NCBI RefSeq assembly: GCF_000344685.1
Contig: NW_006920425.1
Span: forward strand, 24,071 to 88,070
Length of the DNA stretch: 64,000 bases
Origin: Gloeophyllum trabeum ATCC 11539
Lineage: Eukaryota > Basidiomycota > Agaricomycetes > Gloeophyllales > Gloeophyllaceae
Direction of reading: 5' to 3'
Positions 33,167-44,371 of this stretch are shown piece by piece. The position numbers and the translations under genes were made by a program. Position 1 is the stretch's first letter. Every line of letters begins with the position of its first letter. The notes below the pieces were generated by a model. The model did not search any database. It was not told the origin of the DNA and saw only the letters and a list, made by a program, of their open reading frames with translations.

Positions 33167-36161
33167 ATGGTCTTCGCTAACATACGAGACATCTCTGGGA
33201 AGCAGTGCCATTTTGTGATCATCGGTCCGTGGTCTATATGTCGAATGTTTTGGCTACCTGACGTGGTGGTCTCTGACTCTCAGGCGGTGGTGTACGTCCA
33301 TCTTCGTCAACGTAGTCGAACAAATATGTACCTTGTTCTGGTTAGACTTCCGGGCTGTGTTTGGCAGCACGTCTTACTGAAGACCCGAGTATTACGGTCG
33401 CTGTCCTCGAGGCTGGTCCGGCGCATCTCGAGGATCCAGCAATCCGTGCGTTCGTCTTACTCGCCTATGCCGAGTTTATATCGATCTACTACAAGTTACT
33501 CCGACGGGATTCACAGGGCAACTCGGTAACAAAGAGTATGACTGGATGTATCAAACGGTTTGTCTCACGTACCATCTCTATCTTCGTCGCTGACCTCCGA
33601 GTTGATGCGCAGGTACCTCAAAATCATTTAGATAACCTGCAGTATATCATAAACAGGTTCTATTGCGCAGTCCGTCTCCTATAATATTCTGACCTCGCAC
33701 CAGTGGCAGGGGATTGGGCGGGAGTTCATCTATGAACTTCCTAGCTTGGACCAGGCCACCTCGTGAAGATATCGATGGCATGTGTCAAATCGTTAGGGCA
33801 TTAAGCCCTCTTGTATACTTACGTCCGCATAATACTACTACAGCATTGGTGGCTCTGGGCAATCCGGGATGGGACTGGGAGAGTTTCATCGAATACTGCA
33901 AGAAAAGCGAGAGGCATAGTACTGTTCCTTGGGTTGTATGCATGCTGTTATATTAACAAGTTGATGTCAAGGTTCGTTCCAGGCGCTCCGGACGTCCTAG
34001 CTATGCATGGACAAAAATACGAGCAAGGCACCTTAGGAACTCAAGGTAGGATGAAACTCTAATCTTGACCAGATACACTCACCCTGGTCTAGGACCTGTA
34101 ACTGTATCCTTCCCAAAGCTTGTCTCGAGGGGCGACATAGCCTTGAGAAGCGTGAGTGGTTACCACAGGCAGTACATTTGTAGTTGTATCCACTCATACT
34201 ATCCAGTCCTTGAAGTCCAAAGGTATCCCTGTCCTGGACAATGCGGTGAGTCCTGTACGTCTTCCGAACAGTATATGCTCAACAACAGCATGCGGTTTTA
34301 AGCTGTCAGGCCAGGTAATCTCTAAGTCGTAATTACGAAATTAGACTCACATGCAACTTTCAGGTCACTGGAACCTGGTGCTCCGTCGCTACTATCGACC
34401 CCGAAACACAAACACGTTCCAATTCCGTAACAGTTAGTGATATTTGATCTACGTTTCTACATGTGCCACTCTGATATGCATGAGCTAGGCGTATCTGTTG
34501 CCCCATATTGATCGTCCAAACCTGGTGGTTCTTACGGGAGCCGTTGCTAATTCAATCATAACCACAGACTCTTCAGGTACCGTCGTCGGGTCGGGCATTG
34601 CTTTCACGCATGACGGTGCAAAACACGAAGTATACGCGGAGAGAGACATCATCCTATGTGCCGGGTGGGTGGCCTCGCACTGATGCTGCCTGACCAGGTT
34701 GACCTATCTTAATCTGAGCTCCCTAGAGCTATACAGTCTCCCAAAATACATGAGTTAAGTGGGATAGGTGACAGGAGAATCCTCGAACGCATAGGAGTCG
34801 ACGTCAGACTTGACTTACCTGGAGTGGGGAACAATCTCCAAGAACATATAACTTACGTCGGCATCAGTTTTGGTGACAATCTACTCCGCGTGCCACCGCA
34901 TCTCGCCTCTGATGCCACCTGCAGAACTGAAAGAGGATAGTGGAGTGGAAACATGGGATCCCCTTCGGGATCCCGCGTTTGCAGCTCTAGAAAGGGAGCT
35001 ATAGTATGACCTCTCGCATGGCTCTAGCTGCTAGAGCTGATTAGACGTTTTCCAGTGACCAACATAAAGAAGGCCTTTTCACAATGGTCCCTTCAGGTCT
35101 CACTTTCTTGCCATTGCAAATTCTCTCCGAAAATGCAGCAGCTATTGTAGAGCGGCATGCTAAAACACTCCAGGAGAAAGCCCATCTGTATACACCAGGG
35201 ACACTCTTGCAGCACGAACTTCAGTTGGAGAATCTCAGGAACCCACAACTTCCGGAATGTGAGCTGATCGCCTTCCCGGGATTCCGCGGGAATCTAAGTA
35301 CGTTGCCATATCACGAATGACTGACTGTCGAGCTCACGCGCACCAAAGATGAAGTACAGCCAGGCAGGCGATACTTTTCCATAGTCCCGACATTGTGTCA
35401 TCCCTTTTCACGCGGGAGTGTAGTGCGCTCATCAGATTGATTTCTTCTCGCGTTTGTACCTTGACTCGTGGCTAGCACATCGCATCCAGTGATCCCGAAA
35501 AGCTTCCTCAAATCGATCCTTGCTATCTTCAGCAGGACATAGATATGGATATTATGGTTGAAGCCTTCAGGTTTGCGCGCTCACTCGCAAACGAAGAGCC
35601 CCTACGAGAGATCATTGCGAAGGAGGCATGCCCGGGAGAAGAAATATCAAGCGAGGAGGCAATCAGGGGTGAGCTGAAGTCTCCTCTAAATGATTCTACG
35701 GCTTCATTGCTTCCGATTAGAACATGTCAAGCGCAGTTGCAAGTCAACTTGGCGTACGTTCCCCGGGCATTCTCGAGGTCCGCAATGCTGAGGAAGGATC
35801 TCTAGACACATGCGGTAGTTTGTCCATGCTTCCTAGAGAGTGCGGTGGCGTTGTAGATCCACAGCTCAAAGTGAGTCTCCCCTTTACTTAGCAAGGGTGA
35901 TGGCGGTCAATACTTTATTGTAGGTATGGGGCACCAAGAACATCCGCATAGCGGACCTATCTATTGTGCCGTTACAAGTTGCTTCCCATACTCAAGGTAA
36001 AGTGGTCTGCCAGGCAGTGGACCATACTTAACTGTATTCCAGCCCTTGTTTACAGCATTGCGGAGAGAGGTAGGGTCTTCATTGCGTTACGTCCCTCCGG
36101 TTTCTTACCGCTTAGTTCAGCCGCGGATATCCTCAAATCGGAGATAGGATCGTTGCTATAG
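33167..36161 (+). CDS. GMC-family FAD oxidoreductase, 23 exons
   Basis: Exons: 33167-33224, 33284-33291, 33346-33445, 33496-33557, 33613-33656, 33704-33777, 33844-33913, 33972-34045, 34093-34151, 34207-34249, 34289-34314, 34364-34426, 34489-34664, 34727-34872, 34925-35003, 35056-35297, 35349-35422, 35476-35668, 35721-35753, 35806-35870, 35924-35996, 36043-36069, 36121-36161; 609 residues, normal for the family. Motifs: VIIGGGTSGL (FAD loop, built over three exons), GRGLGGSSSMNFLAW (GMC signature 1), AGAIQSPKIHELSGIG (signature 2), catalytic His in STWHTCGSLSM (codon split by an intron) and the second His in VASHTQALVY. The end is RAADILKSEIGSLL. No signal peptide, so probably an intracellular alcohol or choline-type dehydrogenase or oxidase. 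Two introns start with GC. Exon boundaries 9-13 are the least certain. Confidence 0.8.
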
Positions 36162-36205
36162 ACTAATCCTGCTTCTGGTCCCGACAGCAGTGGAGTCCTC
36201 ATACA

Positions 36206-36765
36206 CTACGTCGGTAATGTCTTGCATGAAATCAAATAAGCTGATAGCTTTACAACGGCTGGACCTCGATGAATCCATAATGTGCCTGGATCAGATCGGC
36301 CACCTTCTCCGCAAGAGCGTAAGTCGGCGCCTGCGTATGCGCACCAGACAAGAAAGACTCTGTTTAATACCGCTTCTCCGACTACCAAAAGACCTTGAAT
36401 ACTTACTAAAATGCTGGCGTCCACGACTCCCAAACCGACTGTTCCTTTGACTAACAAATCCGGATCAACGACTCCTCCCTCTGTGTGATATATGCCGATA
36501 TCGCAGCGGTCCCAACAGAATGCCATATGCGGTGGCCTGCTCCCTGACGTATTGGTCGACGTCTTCATATGTTGTGACATTGGCCCAAGCACCATGAGGA
36601 GCTATGATATAACCCGACCATGCTGAAGCACGAAGGATGTTTTCGCAGACTAACAGCTTCTCGCAAAGCAAGGATATCAAACTCCGTCTCTAAAAGCGCA
36701 GGATTGATATTCGGTGGTGCAAATGAATCTTTACTTGCTAAAGTCAAATTACCACCTGGAGTCAA
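36206..36765 (-). pseudogene. GMC oxidoreductase C-terminal relic
   Basis: Read on the minus strand, the pieces SKDSFAPPNINPALLETEFD, ILRASAWSGYIIAPHG, TTYEDVDQYVREQAT, GGVVDPDLLVKGTVGLGVVD and APTYALAEKVADLIQ follow one another in the order of the C-terminal half of an aryl-alcohol-oxidase-like GMC protein, but in three reading frames. The segment that should hold the catalytic His (HPVGT-type) is missing between YVREQAT and GGVVDP. It is not a copy of the intact neighbour at 33167, whose equivalent reads GGVVDPQLKVWGTKNIRIAD, so it derives from a different GMC gene. It lies back-to-back with the SDR relic. Confidence 0.75.
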
Positions 36766-36829
36766 GTACTTATGCTCAAGGCAGTATCATGTCCTCAAGC
36801 ACTAGTACTCACGCAACATGGGGGACACC

Positions 36830-37084
36830 AACGATACGCACATGGTCATGTAGGATCCGTTGGATGGAAGTGCTTCGGTGGATACGGCTGCGGGGCCAGC
36901 TGGTCGTGGCCACGGGGACGGATGGGAAAGTGGGAAGCTGGGTATACGCTATCAACTCCAAAGGTGAGAGCGCTGCAACACAGATTCAACGGTTATCAAG
37001 TTCGGGAGTGATGGGACGGCAGACAAGGTGTGGCAGCACATCGAGGAGGTATTCAAGAGTATTACGGAATCTGGGCAGGCATGA
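36830..37084 (+). pseudogene. SDR paralogue 3, C-terminal relic
   Basis: LVVATGTDGKVGSWVYAINS, KGESAATQIQ and, after a one-base frame change, DGTADKVWQHIEEVFKSI with a final ESGQA and stop match the last 80 residues of SDR paralogue 2. The upstream three quarters of the gene, including the cofactor-binding loop, are absent. It marks a third locus at which the GMC-SDR pair once stood. Confidence 0.8.
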
Positions 37085-37980
37085 TGTCCGACCATGGGGA
37101 GCCTATGAGATTAGTCAATTCATTCACATTCAACAGGCCAAAGTCTATGGCTGATAACGAAAAAAAACTCAAGCTGCGAAAGTACTGGCGTCGCCCGGAG
37201 GAACTCTCCTCATGCAGCTTGTGTTTATCAGGGAGGATGACCGCGAGCTAGTGGCTGCCCCGACGCTAAGCCTAAAGCCACATTCACTCATTGTGAAAGA
37301 TGGTTATACTGCAGGATAATATGCCGTCTCGACAAAATCAGTTCGCTAGTCATCTCCCTGTATAGCAGGGGAAACGTACCTGCTCAAAGAGAAGAATGCC
37401 AATCAGGACCTTGTTATCTTTCTCGCGGAGTCAAATTGCGGCCTCATTTGCGGGCAGCAATGAAGAAGAAATTTGTCCACTGGGTTCCACACGCGCTCTA
37501 GCCCTGGACCCAGACAATGAAAGGGTCTAGTGTGTGTAGCGACAATCCACCAGTCCTCCTGAAACCCGGTAGAAGTACGAGAGGAGGCACCCTGCACCAT
37601 GCGCTTCAATCAAATGTTTCGGGCACCAAGGTCGATCGCTCGATTTAGCAACAAGGAGACAAGAAAGACCTAAGTCAGGGGCTGACTTGCTTTTCTTAGA
37701 GCGAATAAGGGGGATATTCCTGGTTTGAGTTTCCTTTTCATGAGCGATTCATCCATCAAAGTATCGACGGGCCTGACAAGCCATGCGTATCCTTATCCAG
37801 TTCCGTAATCCATTGGAGTCGATAAGGGGCGCATCTGTCAACATCCCGACATGAGGATACTGGAGGGGCTATATGCCGGCAGACAATTAATCAGAGAAAG
37901 CTGGTATAAATATAAATGAGCCTTTGTCGAGGTATAAGAGAGAGTCGAATCGACACTTGCTGTTCACTAAAGAGTTCGCC
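37085..37980. other. Intergenic, promoter of the secreted-peptide gene at its right end
   Basis: About 900 bp. No gene recognised in 37085-37860. The last 120 bp (37861-37980) are shared, in diverged form, with 38873-38989 upstream of the dead tandem copy. Confidence 0.5.
37905..37917 (+). promoter_or_regulatory. TATA box of the secreted-peptide gene
   Basis: TATAAATATAAAT lies 64 bp before the ATG at 37981. The same element (TATAAATATAAT, 38914-38925) stands 65 bp before the ATG of the dead copy, so spacing and sequence are both kept. Confidence 0.65.
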
Positions 37981-38259
37981 ATGCAGTACGCCACCCTGTT
38001 CGCCATCGCATCCGCTCTGATAGTAGGCTTGACAAGCGTACAAGCGAGTCCAGTGGTAAGCACGCACAATTGCTAGTTTGGACAAAACTGACATCGAGGT
38101 GACTTCGCAGGCGGGTAATACAAACCTTGTCGTGAGTTCTCATAGAAACCAGGCATGATGTTAAAGGGAGACTAACTTGCTCATCAGGCAAGGGAGCCTG
38201 AGCCATGCGCAGGTTGCAGTTGTGGTCCCAAGGGCTGCTGCACTGAGCCTATCTGCTAA
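37981..38259 (+). CDS. Cysteine-rich small secreted peptide
   Basis: Three small exons: 37981-38055, 38111-38131, 38188-38259; 55 residues. MQYATLFAIASALIVGL-TSVQASP is a clear signal peptide with likely cleavage at VQA-SP. The mature part is about 31 residues and ends CAGCSCGPKGCCTEPIC, six Cys in 17 residues (pattern C-x2-C-x-C-x4-CC-x4-C). The middle exon of 21 nt encodes only AGNTNLV; the Lys-Arg-like processing site is absent, but AREPEP precedes the Cys cluster. Such peptides may act as disulphide-bonded effectors or metal-binding peptides. It is too short for homology to decide. A decayed tandem copy lies 1 kb downstream, with the same exon order and promoter, which supports the gene model. 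Confidence 0.75.
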
Positions 38260-38989
38260 GCTGCGCGGAAGAGGCGGAGGGCTCAAAGTTAATCATGAAG
38301 GATCATTCTACAGTGTTTCCTGTGAGGGGAGCGGGACAAATATATGGCAGCATGGATGCTTACTTTAGTCTTGCCGCAAGCCTCCTGCAGAAAACGTCAA
38401 TCGCAAGCTCTAGAGCCGTATCGTTTGTATGAGCGCAGTTGCCCGAAAATCCGAATATACCAAGATGGATGGCCTCCCTCCGCCTGAAGGGGTAGGCCAT
38501 TGAAAGCGCTTAACGCCATGGAAGTCCGCCTTGAGCACAAGTGAGCCATCTGCATTGGACCCCGTGAATTGAAGCCAGCCGTATGGACGATCTGCTACTC
38601 ATGATGGTTGGCCGTTTCCTTTCGACTCCAAGCGGGAGTCGAATGGATGCATCGAACCACCAGCACACAAAGGGAAAAAAGAACCAGTGTCAAGTCTGAT
38701 TTCGTAGCCACGAGAAATATTTGCGATCTGGACATCCTTGTCGTGGACCAGAGAACGACCTTTGGGCGGACCGGGACAACACTGGCCTGAGATGCGCATC
38801 GTCAGGCAGTCCCGTAGTCCCCTGCAGTGGATGAGGAGAGCATCGATCATTATCTCGATATGAGGGAACGGAGGATGCAATATGCCGGCAAATATTCAAG
38901 CAGAGAAAGTCGGTATAAATATAATCCGCCACTGTTGGGTATAAGAGAGGGGAGGGAGGTTAATGGCGCTACTCACAAAACAGATCGCC
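38260..38989. other. Spacer between the two secreted-peptide copies
   Basis: About 730 bp. Minus-strand frames here (for example 38599-38880, with CCPGPPKGRSLVHDKD and ISRGYEIRLDTGSFFPLCAG) have some strand-like periodicity but no recognised family and no convincing splice model. Confidence 0.4.
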
Positions 38990-39253
38990 ATGCAATACAT
39001 CACCTTGTTCACCATCGCAGCCACTTTGGGGTACATACGACCCCAGTAGTAAGCACGCACGCTTGCCCCATTATTACGAAGTGGCGTTGACGCGAATTTC
39101 GCAAGCGGGTAATGTAAATCTTGTCGTTAATCATTTTAAAAACCGTACACAATGTTCAAAAACAAATAGGTTCATTAGGCAAGGGAGCCAGAGCCATGTC
39201 TAGGCTGCGCTCGTGGACCGAAAGATTGCTGTAGTACACCTGGATGCCACTAA
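38990..39253 (+). pseudogene. Dead tandem copy of the cysteine-rich secreted peptide
   Basis: It starts MQYITLFTIAATLG, then a deletion and an in-frame TAG at the former exon 1 donor (CAGTAGTAAGC against CAGTGGTAAGC in the live copy). The 7-residue middle exon is recognisable (GCGGGTAATGTAAATCTTGTC). The last exon reads AREPEPCLGCARGPKDCCSTPGCH, keeping five of the six Cys. The signal-peptide core has lost about ten residues. Confidence 0.78.
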
Positions 39254-40309
39254 GGAGTCGAAGAAAGGGGATGGAAGCATGTGGAATGGTTAGAGACCAG
39301 GTAGCAGTTCTCGGGTGCACGATCAATGTACCAGCGTAGCTTTGATCAATGGCTACTCTTAACATCCCATCATTCCTGACACTGAGGGAACCGCAAAGAC
39401 AACGCCCGAGGTCCCCAAGAACATGGTAAGCTGTGAGGTGAAAACAGCATCCCTGAGACCGGAGTGTTCCAGAGCCCAGCGCAATCTTTTGCTATGACGG
39501 CGAACCGTGATATGGCTCACGGGGCAAGTCATTGACATGGAGTACAGAGGTATTGCACTCACGTATATAAATCTTGTGATTGCCGTCGTCCTGAAGGATA
39601 GGACAAGTCCGACGACGCATGGGTGTGCCTCTTCATCGTGGTCTCCATTCCAATGACCGAACCGTCGAATCCATTTGCCAGCACGCTGGCCATCCGTTCG
39701 CCCAAGGACCCGATGGCAGAGTAATCGCAAGCGTAGAAGACTGTGGTACCGTCGTGCCGTATTCCAAGGCTTGGATTTCAAGGTGGTTCCCCAGGAGGCA
39801 GCTTGCCGAAAGGTGGTACACTTACACTTGTCTTAGTCTGAAATGCTACATGTCGAGAAAACTGAATAGCGAGACAAGTCAGCCTTCAAACTCGCAGGAC
39901 TGCCATGACTACCGGTCAAACAAAGCCCGGGATATGAATGGTCGGATCCAAGACATCAGGTCGTCAGCATCTACGCCCGTACCACCTCGGGGTGGCTGAG
40001 GTCAAGGAGAGACGTCTTCCACTTCCAGCATCGCTTGTCATGATAAAACGTTCTGAATCAATTCTTTCCCTTTGCCTCTAACACGCCTTCTCCTTCCGTC
40101 TGTTAGCATTGCGTGTTGCCCTGGCTTCTTCAAGTTCTTGCTGCTTACGCTACATCTTCGAAGATGACAAATGCTGGTTGTAGCATGGGCCGACGAATGC
40201 CGGAAAAGATAATCATGCTGCAAGTCGGCCTCGGGGCAGGTCAACGATTGTTCGCGCTGAAACAACAACCTACAACCCAGTCACTCGAGGCAGGCAGCAT
40301 CCCCGAGCG
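39254..40309. other. Intergenic, no gene supported
   Basis: About 1.05 kb. A minus-strand frame at 39359-39781 is long (140 codons) but has no motif, and part of it overlaps a plus-strand frame of equal length. Left without a call. Confidence 0.4.
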
Positions 40310-41539
40310 ATGGCATCTGTGACCAAGTCCAAATTGTTCGAGCCCACTGTGATCGGCAATCTCAAGCTACAGCACCGAGTGGTCATGGCGCCTTTGACCC
40401 GGTTCAGAGCCATCAAGAACCATATCCCTTCTGACATGACGCCGGAGTACTATGGCCAGCGAGCGAGTGTGCCCGGAACGCTGCTCATAAGCGAGGCCAC
40501 TTTCATCGCGGAGAGAGCGGGGGGCTACCCGTACGCGCCTGGTATATGGAATGAGGCGCAGATACAGATGTGGAAGAAGGTACGAAGAGACCTATATACT
40601 ACACAGTCTGCCAAGTTACCCACACCTAACACTCTTTCCCTAGGTAACGGATGTTGTCCACGCCAAAGGATCGTACATTTTCTGCCAACTCTGGGCCCTG
40701 GGACGTGCCGCCGACCCTGCGCTCCTAGCTCGCTCGAACCACCCCTTCGTGTCCTCGTCAGACTTGCCGATCCCCGGCAAGAAAGTTGCACCCCGCCCCC
40801 TTACTCATCGAGAGATCCAAGAGTACGTGGGGCTCTATGCACAGGCTGCAAGAAATGCCGTTGCGGCGGGATTCGATGGAGTAGAGGTGCACGGCGCGAA
40901 TGGATACTTGGTCGATCAGTTCATCCAGGACAATTGCAATAAGAGGACAGATAAGTACGGTGGAAGTATAGAGAACCGGTGCCGGTTCGCTCTCGAAGTC
41001 CTCGAAGGCGTCGTGAACGCCGTCGGGCAGGAAAAGACAGCCATCCGGCTGAGTCCTTGGGAGCAATTCCAAGGTATGTTAGGATCTCAAAAGATCACCT
41101 TTGTCAGTGCTCAAAAGAACCCACACCTTCAGGAATGCGCATGGCCCAGCCAGAACCCACATTCTCGCACCTTGTCCGTGCCATCAAACAATCCTACCCC
41201 GACTTCGCGTACATCCACGTAACTGAGCCCCGGGTGCATTCTGGGGAGGATCGTGAGCCGTTGCCAGGCGAGTCCAACGACTTCATCAGGGAGATCTGGG
41301 CCCCCAAGCCCTTGATCTCCGCCGGCGGCTACAACAGGGACCTTGCGATACAGGTAGCGGACCGGACCGACAACCTCATCGCTTTCGGACGGATGTTTAT
41401 CTCCAATCCCGACTTGCCCCTCCGATTAATGAAGAACATTCCCCTAACGAAATATAACCGGAAGACGTTCTACACTCAGGGTAGGGAGGGGTACCTCGAC
41501 TATCCGTTTGCAGAGCAGGAGGCAAAGGCAAGGCTATAG
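40310..41539 (+). CDS. Old Yellow Enzyme (NADH:flavin oxidoreductase), copy 1
   Basis: Three exons: 40310-40579, 40644-41073, 41133-41539; 368 residues. An FMN-dependent ene-reductase TIM barrel: HRVVMAPLTRFRA, YYGQRASVPGTLLISEATF, SYIFCQLWALGRAA, and the active-site segment GFDGVEVHGANGYLVDQFIQD. In this segment His and Asn bind the substrate oxyanion and Tyr is the proton donor. NKRTDKYGGSIENR and IAFGRMFISNPDLP (FMN phosphate) follow. It reduces activated C=C bonds of enones with NAD(P)H; in fungi such enzymes serve detoxification or secondary metabolism. It is first of three tandem copies with the same exon phases. It differs from the others by an extended tail (EQEAKARL) and by SNHPFVSSSDLP in the variable loop. 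Confidence 0.93.
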
Positions 41540-42457
41540 GTCTCAGAGAATCGCTAGAGGAGTGAGCGCGGTACCTTAACCTAACACCCCTGATCTGCAG
41601 TGCTTCGAATTCCCGCTGGCGGTGCAGGAGGACAATTAAATTTCGGCAACGAAGATGATTCTAATGATCCCGTTCGACCTCAGTATTGCTGCAATCGGTC
41701 AGTTAAATAAACTGCTGCGTCGATATCACTAGTTTCGACTGCGCCACCATGATACCTTTAGACTAGGGGGAACATACTACCAGCGATATTGTAGTGCTCG
41801 CCCGTTATACCACTCCGGCCGACGTGCACGCACCGTTGTAAATGAAACTCGCGTATCACGGAGTAGCAGTCAGTCCGGCAATGATTACCATCATCTGGTT
41901 CACCACCTACCGATTCCTTGGTGACCTTCTCACCGCCTAGAAGACGAAGTAACGTTATGTGCTTCTCAGTGCACCGCCAATCATGAGTGGGATTCGTTGC
42001 ATATTCATGTGCGAGTTCTTCGTAAGTTCGTATACCTCTCGGTGTGCGGGAAAGGTCCTTGCACCTTTCGTAGCAGTATGTAGGTGGAGGCATTTCATTT
42101 ACTGGCGAAATGGACGGCTTACGGGTTGCCACAGGGAAGAGAGTTTTGGAGCTCCACGACCGCCCGCTAATTCGGATGTCAACCATTACTCAAAATGTTG
42201 TATGGGTTCGGCATTGTAGGGTCGAAATCTGGAATATTATGGATACGATCAAAACAATCGATGGGAAACGCTCACCGCCAATCTGTCGAGGTAACTGATG
42301 ACCACACGCGAGTAGTCTTTCCGCGGGCTCTTTCTCGCGAGCCGGAGTCATACAGGAAAGAAAAGACGTATAAAAGACGATGGGAATAGATGAGGTTTCA
42401 CCAAGCATATGCTTTACCTTTTCGCTCCAGACCGCCTCTTCTCAAATAAACAGCGCC
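41540..42457. other. Spacer between Old Yellow Enzyme copies 1 and 2
   Basis: About 920 bp. A 142-codon minus-strand frame (41758-42186) has no recognised motif and is not accepted. A TATA-like GTATAAAAGACG at 42368 lies about 90 bp before the copy 2 start. Confidence 0.4.
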
Positions 42458-43667
42458 ATGTCTCCAGCGTCGACGTCGAAGCTCTTCCAGCCTATCCAGG
42501 TCGGCGATCTTGAACTACAGCATCGACTCGTCTTGGCTCCCTTGACGCGATTCAGAGCGGACGATGAGCATGTGCACACTGAGCTCCCAGTGGAATACTA
42601 CGCGCAGAGAGCGAGCGTACCTGGGACGCTCCTCATCTCCGAAGCGACCTACATCGACGTGAGGGCGGGAGGCTTCCCGAATGTCCCGGGTATCTGGAGC
42701 AAGGACCAGATCAGGAGTTGGAGGAAGGTACGCTTGCAAATCCATGCACGTGCCATCCAATGCTAATCTCGGGCTTTTTTCAGGTAACAGATGCTGTCCA
42801 TGCGAAGGGGTCGTACATCTTCTGCCAGTTGTGGGCCCTCGGGCGTGCAGCACACCCTGAGCATCTGGCGAAGTTCGGCTTGGACTTAGTATCCTCAGGC
42901 AATCTGCCGATGCCGGGCAGCCCAAATGTGCCCCGCCCTCTGACCCTGGACGAGATCCGCGAATACGTCAAGCTCTACGCATATGCGGCCAAAAATGCGA
43001 TCGAAGCGGGCTTCGACGGCGTCGAAGTCCACAACGCGAATGGTTATCTGCTGGACCAGTTTATACAAGACGTGAGCAACAACCGAACGGACGAGTACGG
43101 CAGAAGCATAGAGAACAGGTGCAGGTTTAGCTTGGAGGTTATCGAGGCCGTGGTAAAGGCAGTAGGTGAGAAGAGGACAGGCGCGAGATTCGGTCCTTGG
43201 GAACTGTACCAAGGTAAGTGTGGACCCAAGCCCTGACTTCCGACGCTCAGTGAATCATCGCCTTCCGAGTAGGTATGGGCATGGCCAACCCTAGACCCAC
43301 CTTCACCTACATCGTCCGAAAAATCCGCGATCTATACCCGGATTTCGCCTACCTTCACGTAACCGAGGCTCGCAGCTTCATAGGACCCGAGCGCACACCT
43401 AAGCCAGGAGAGGATAACGACTTCCTCCGTGAGATTTGGGCTCCTCGACCGATGATTACTGCTGGCGGGTATACGAGGGAGATGGCCATCGAGGTCGCGG
43501 AGAGGACGGACAACCTTGTGGCCTTCGGACGGATGTTCATCTCCAACCCGGACTTGCCCCTGCGGATAATGAACAATATCCCGTTAACACCATATAACAG
43601 GGACACCTTCTTTAGCCCGGGGAAGGTGGGCTACACGGATTATCCCTTCGCAGAATGTACAGCATAG
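42458..43667 (+). CDS. Old Yellow Enzyme (NADH:flavin oxidoreductase), copy 2
   Basis: Three exons: 42458-42727, 42784-43213, 43273-43667; 364 residues. Exons 1 and 2 are 270 and 430 nt, exactly as in copies 1 and 3. HRLVLAPLTRFRADDEHV, YYAQRASVPGTLLISEATY, SYIFCQLWALGRAA, GFDGVEVHNANGYLLDQF and VAFGRMFISNPDLP give the full FMN and substrate sites, with the His-Asn pair in VHNAN. In the block NNRTDEYGRSIENR, Arg replaces the usual second Gly of YGGSIENR, a change not seen in its neighbours and close to the FMN. The start is taken at MSPASTSKLFQP, whose STSKLFQP agrees with copy 3. Confidence 0.92.
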
Positions 43668-44371
43668 AGGGGTATGTATCCTGCATAAGGCGTCAGATCA
43701 GTAGGATAGCAATGGGGGAGCCTGATTCATATGGCGATTGTTAATGGGAGGACCACCGCAGTATGCTTTAATTTAATATACTCAGTGAAAGGTGTCCTGG
43801 AGCACTATCAGCGGCTCAATTCGAGTCATTCACCGTTTACGCCCTGGTGCAAAGCTTGTCCATCACTGCCGGCCATTGGTAGACATCGAGTCAGACAATG
43901 GTAGCCCCTTATCCTCAGGAAGTTGACGAACTTCATCCCTGCAACAGTCATCAAACCGCTGAATACTGGGGCAGCGCGAAACGCGTACTGTTTACCTGGA
44001 TTTCTGATTCACGTCGGCCTTCGGGAACAACGTGTGGCAAGCTCAGTAAGCTGTGGCGCGGCGGTGGCTAGACTTCCTCATCAGTAATCTAATCCAGAAA
44101 TGTTTAGGCGCCATATCAATGATCGACTCGCAAATCCCAAAATGTTGTACAATATCGTGATTCGGGACCGCCCAAGCAGCAGCGGCTCGAGTCGATGCGG
44201 CTCTCAACGCTCCCGACTACCGGCAATTATTCTACCTGCTTGCAAATCACTTCGACGGGGCCCGGATAAACCAGAGTAATGGGCAGCATAAAATCGGGAC
44301 TGTGGTGAGGATGGATCATTATCTCCCTCCCCTACTCCCTCAAATCGTAGCTCGTCTCTGCCCTTATCGCA
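43668..44371. other. Spacer between Old Yellow Enzyme copies 2 and 3
   Basis: About 700 bp with no supported gene. Confidence 0.45.

Noticed and set aside
33778..33971. GMC gene as a pseudogene because two donors are GC instead of GT
   Set aside because: GC-AG introns are a known minor class, and every other exon of the 609-residue protein joins in frame with all catalytic residues present.
41758..42186. 142-codon minus-strand frame between two Old Yellow Enzyme genes
   Set aside because: No recognisable domain, no splice logic, and it crosses the promoter region of copy 2.
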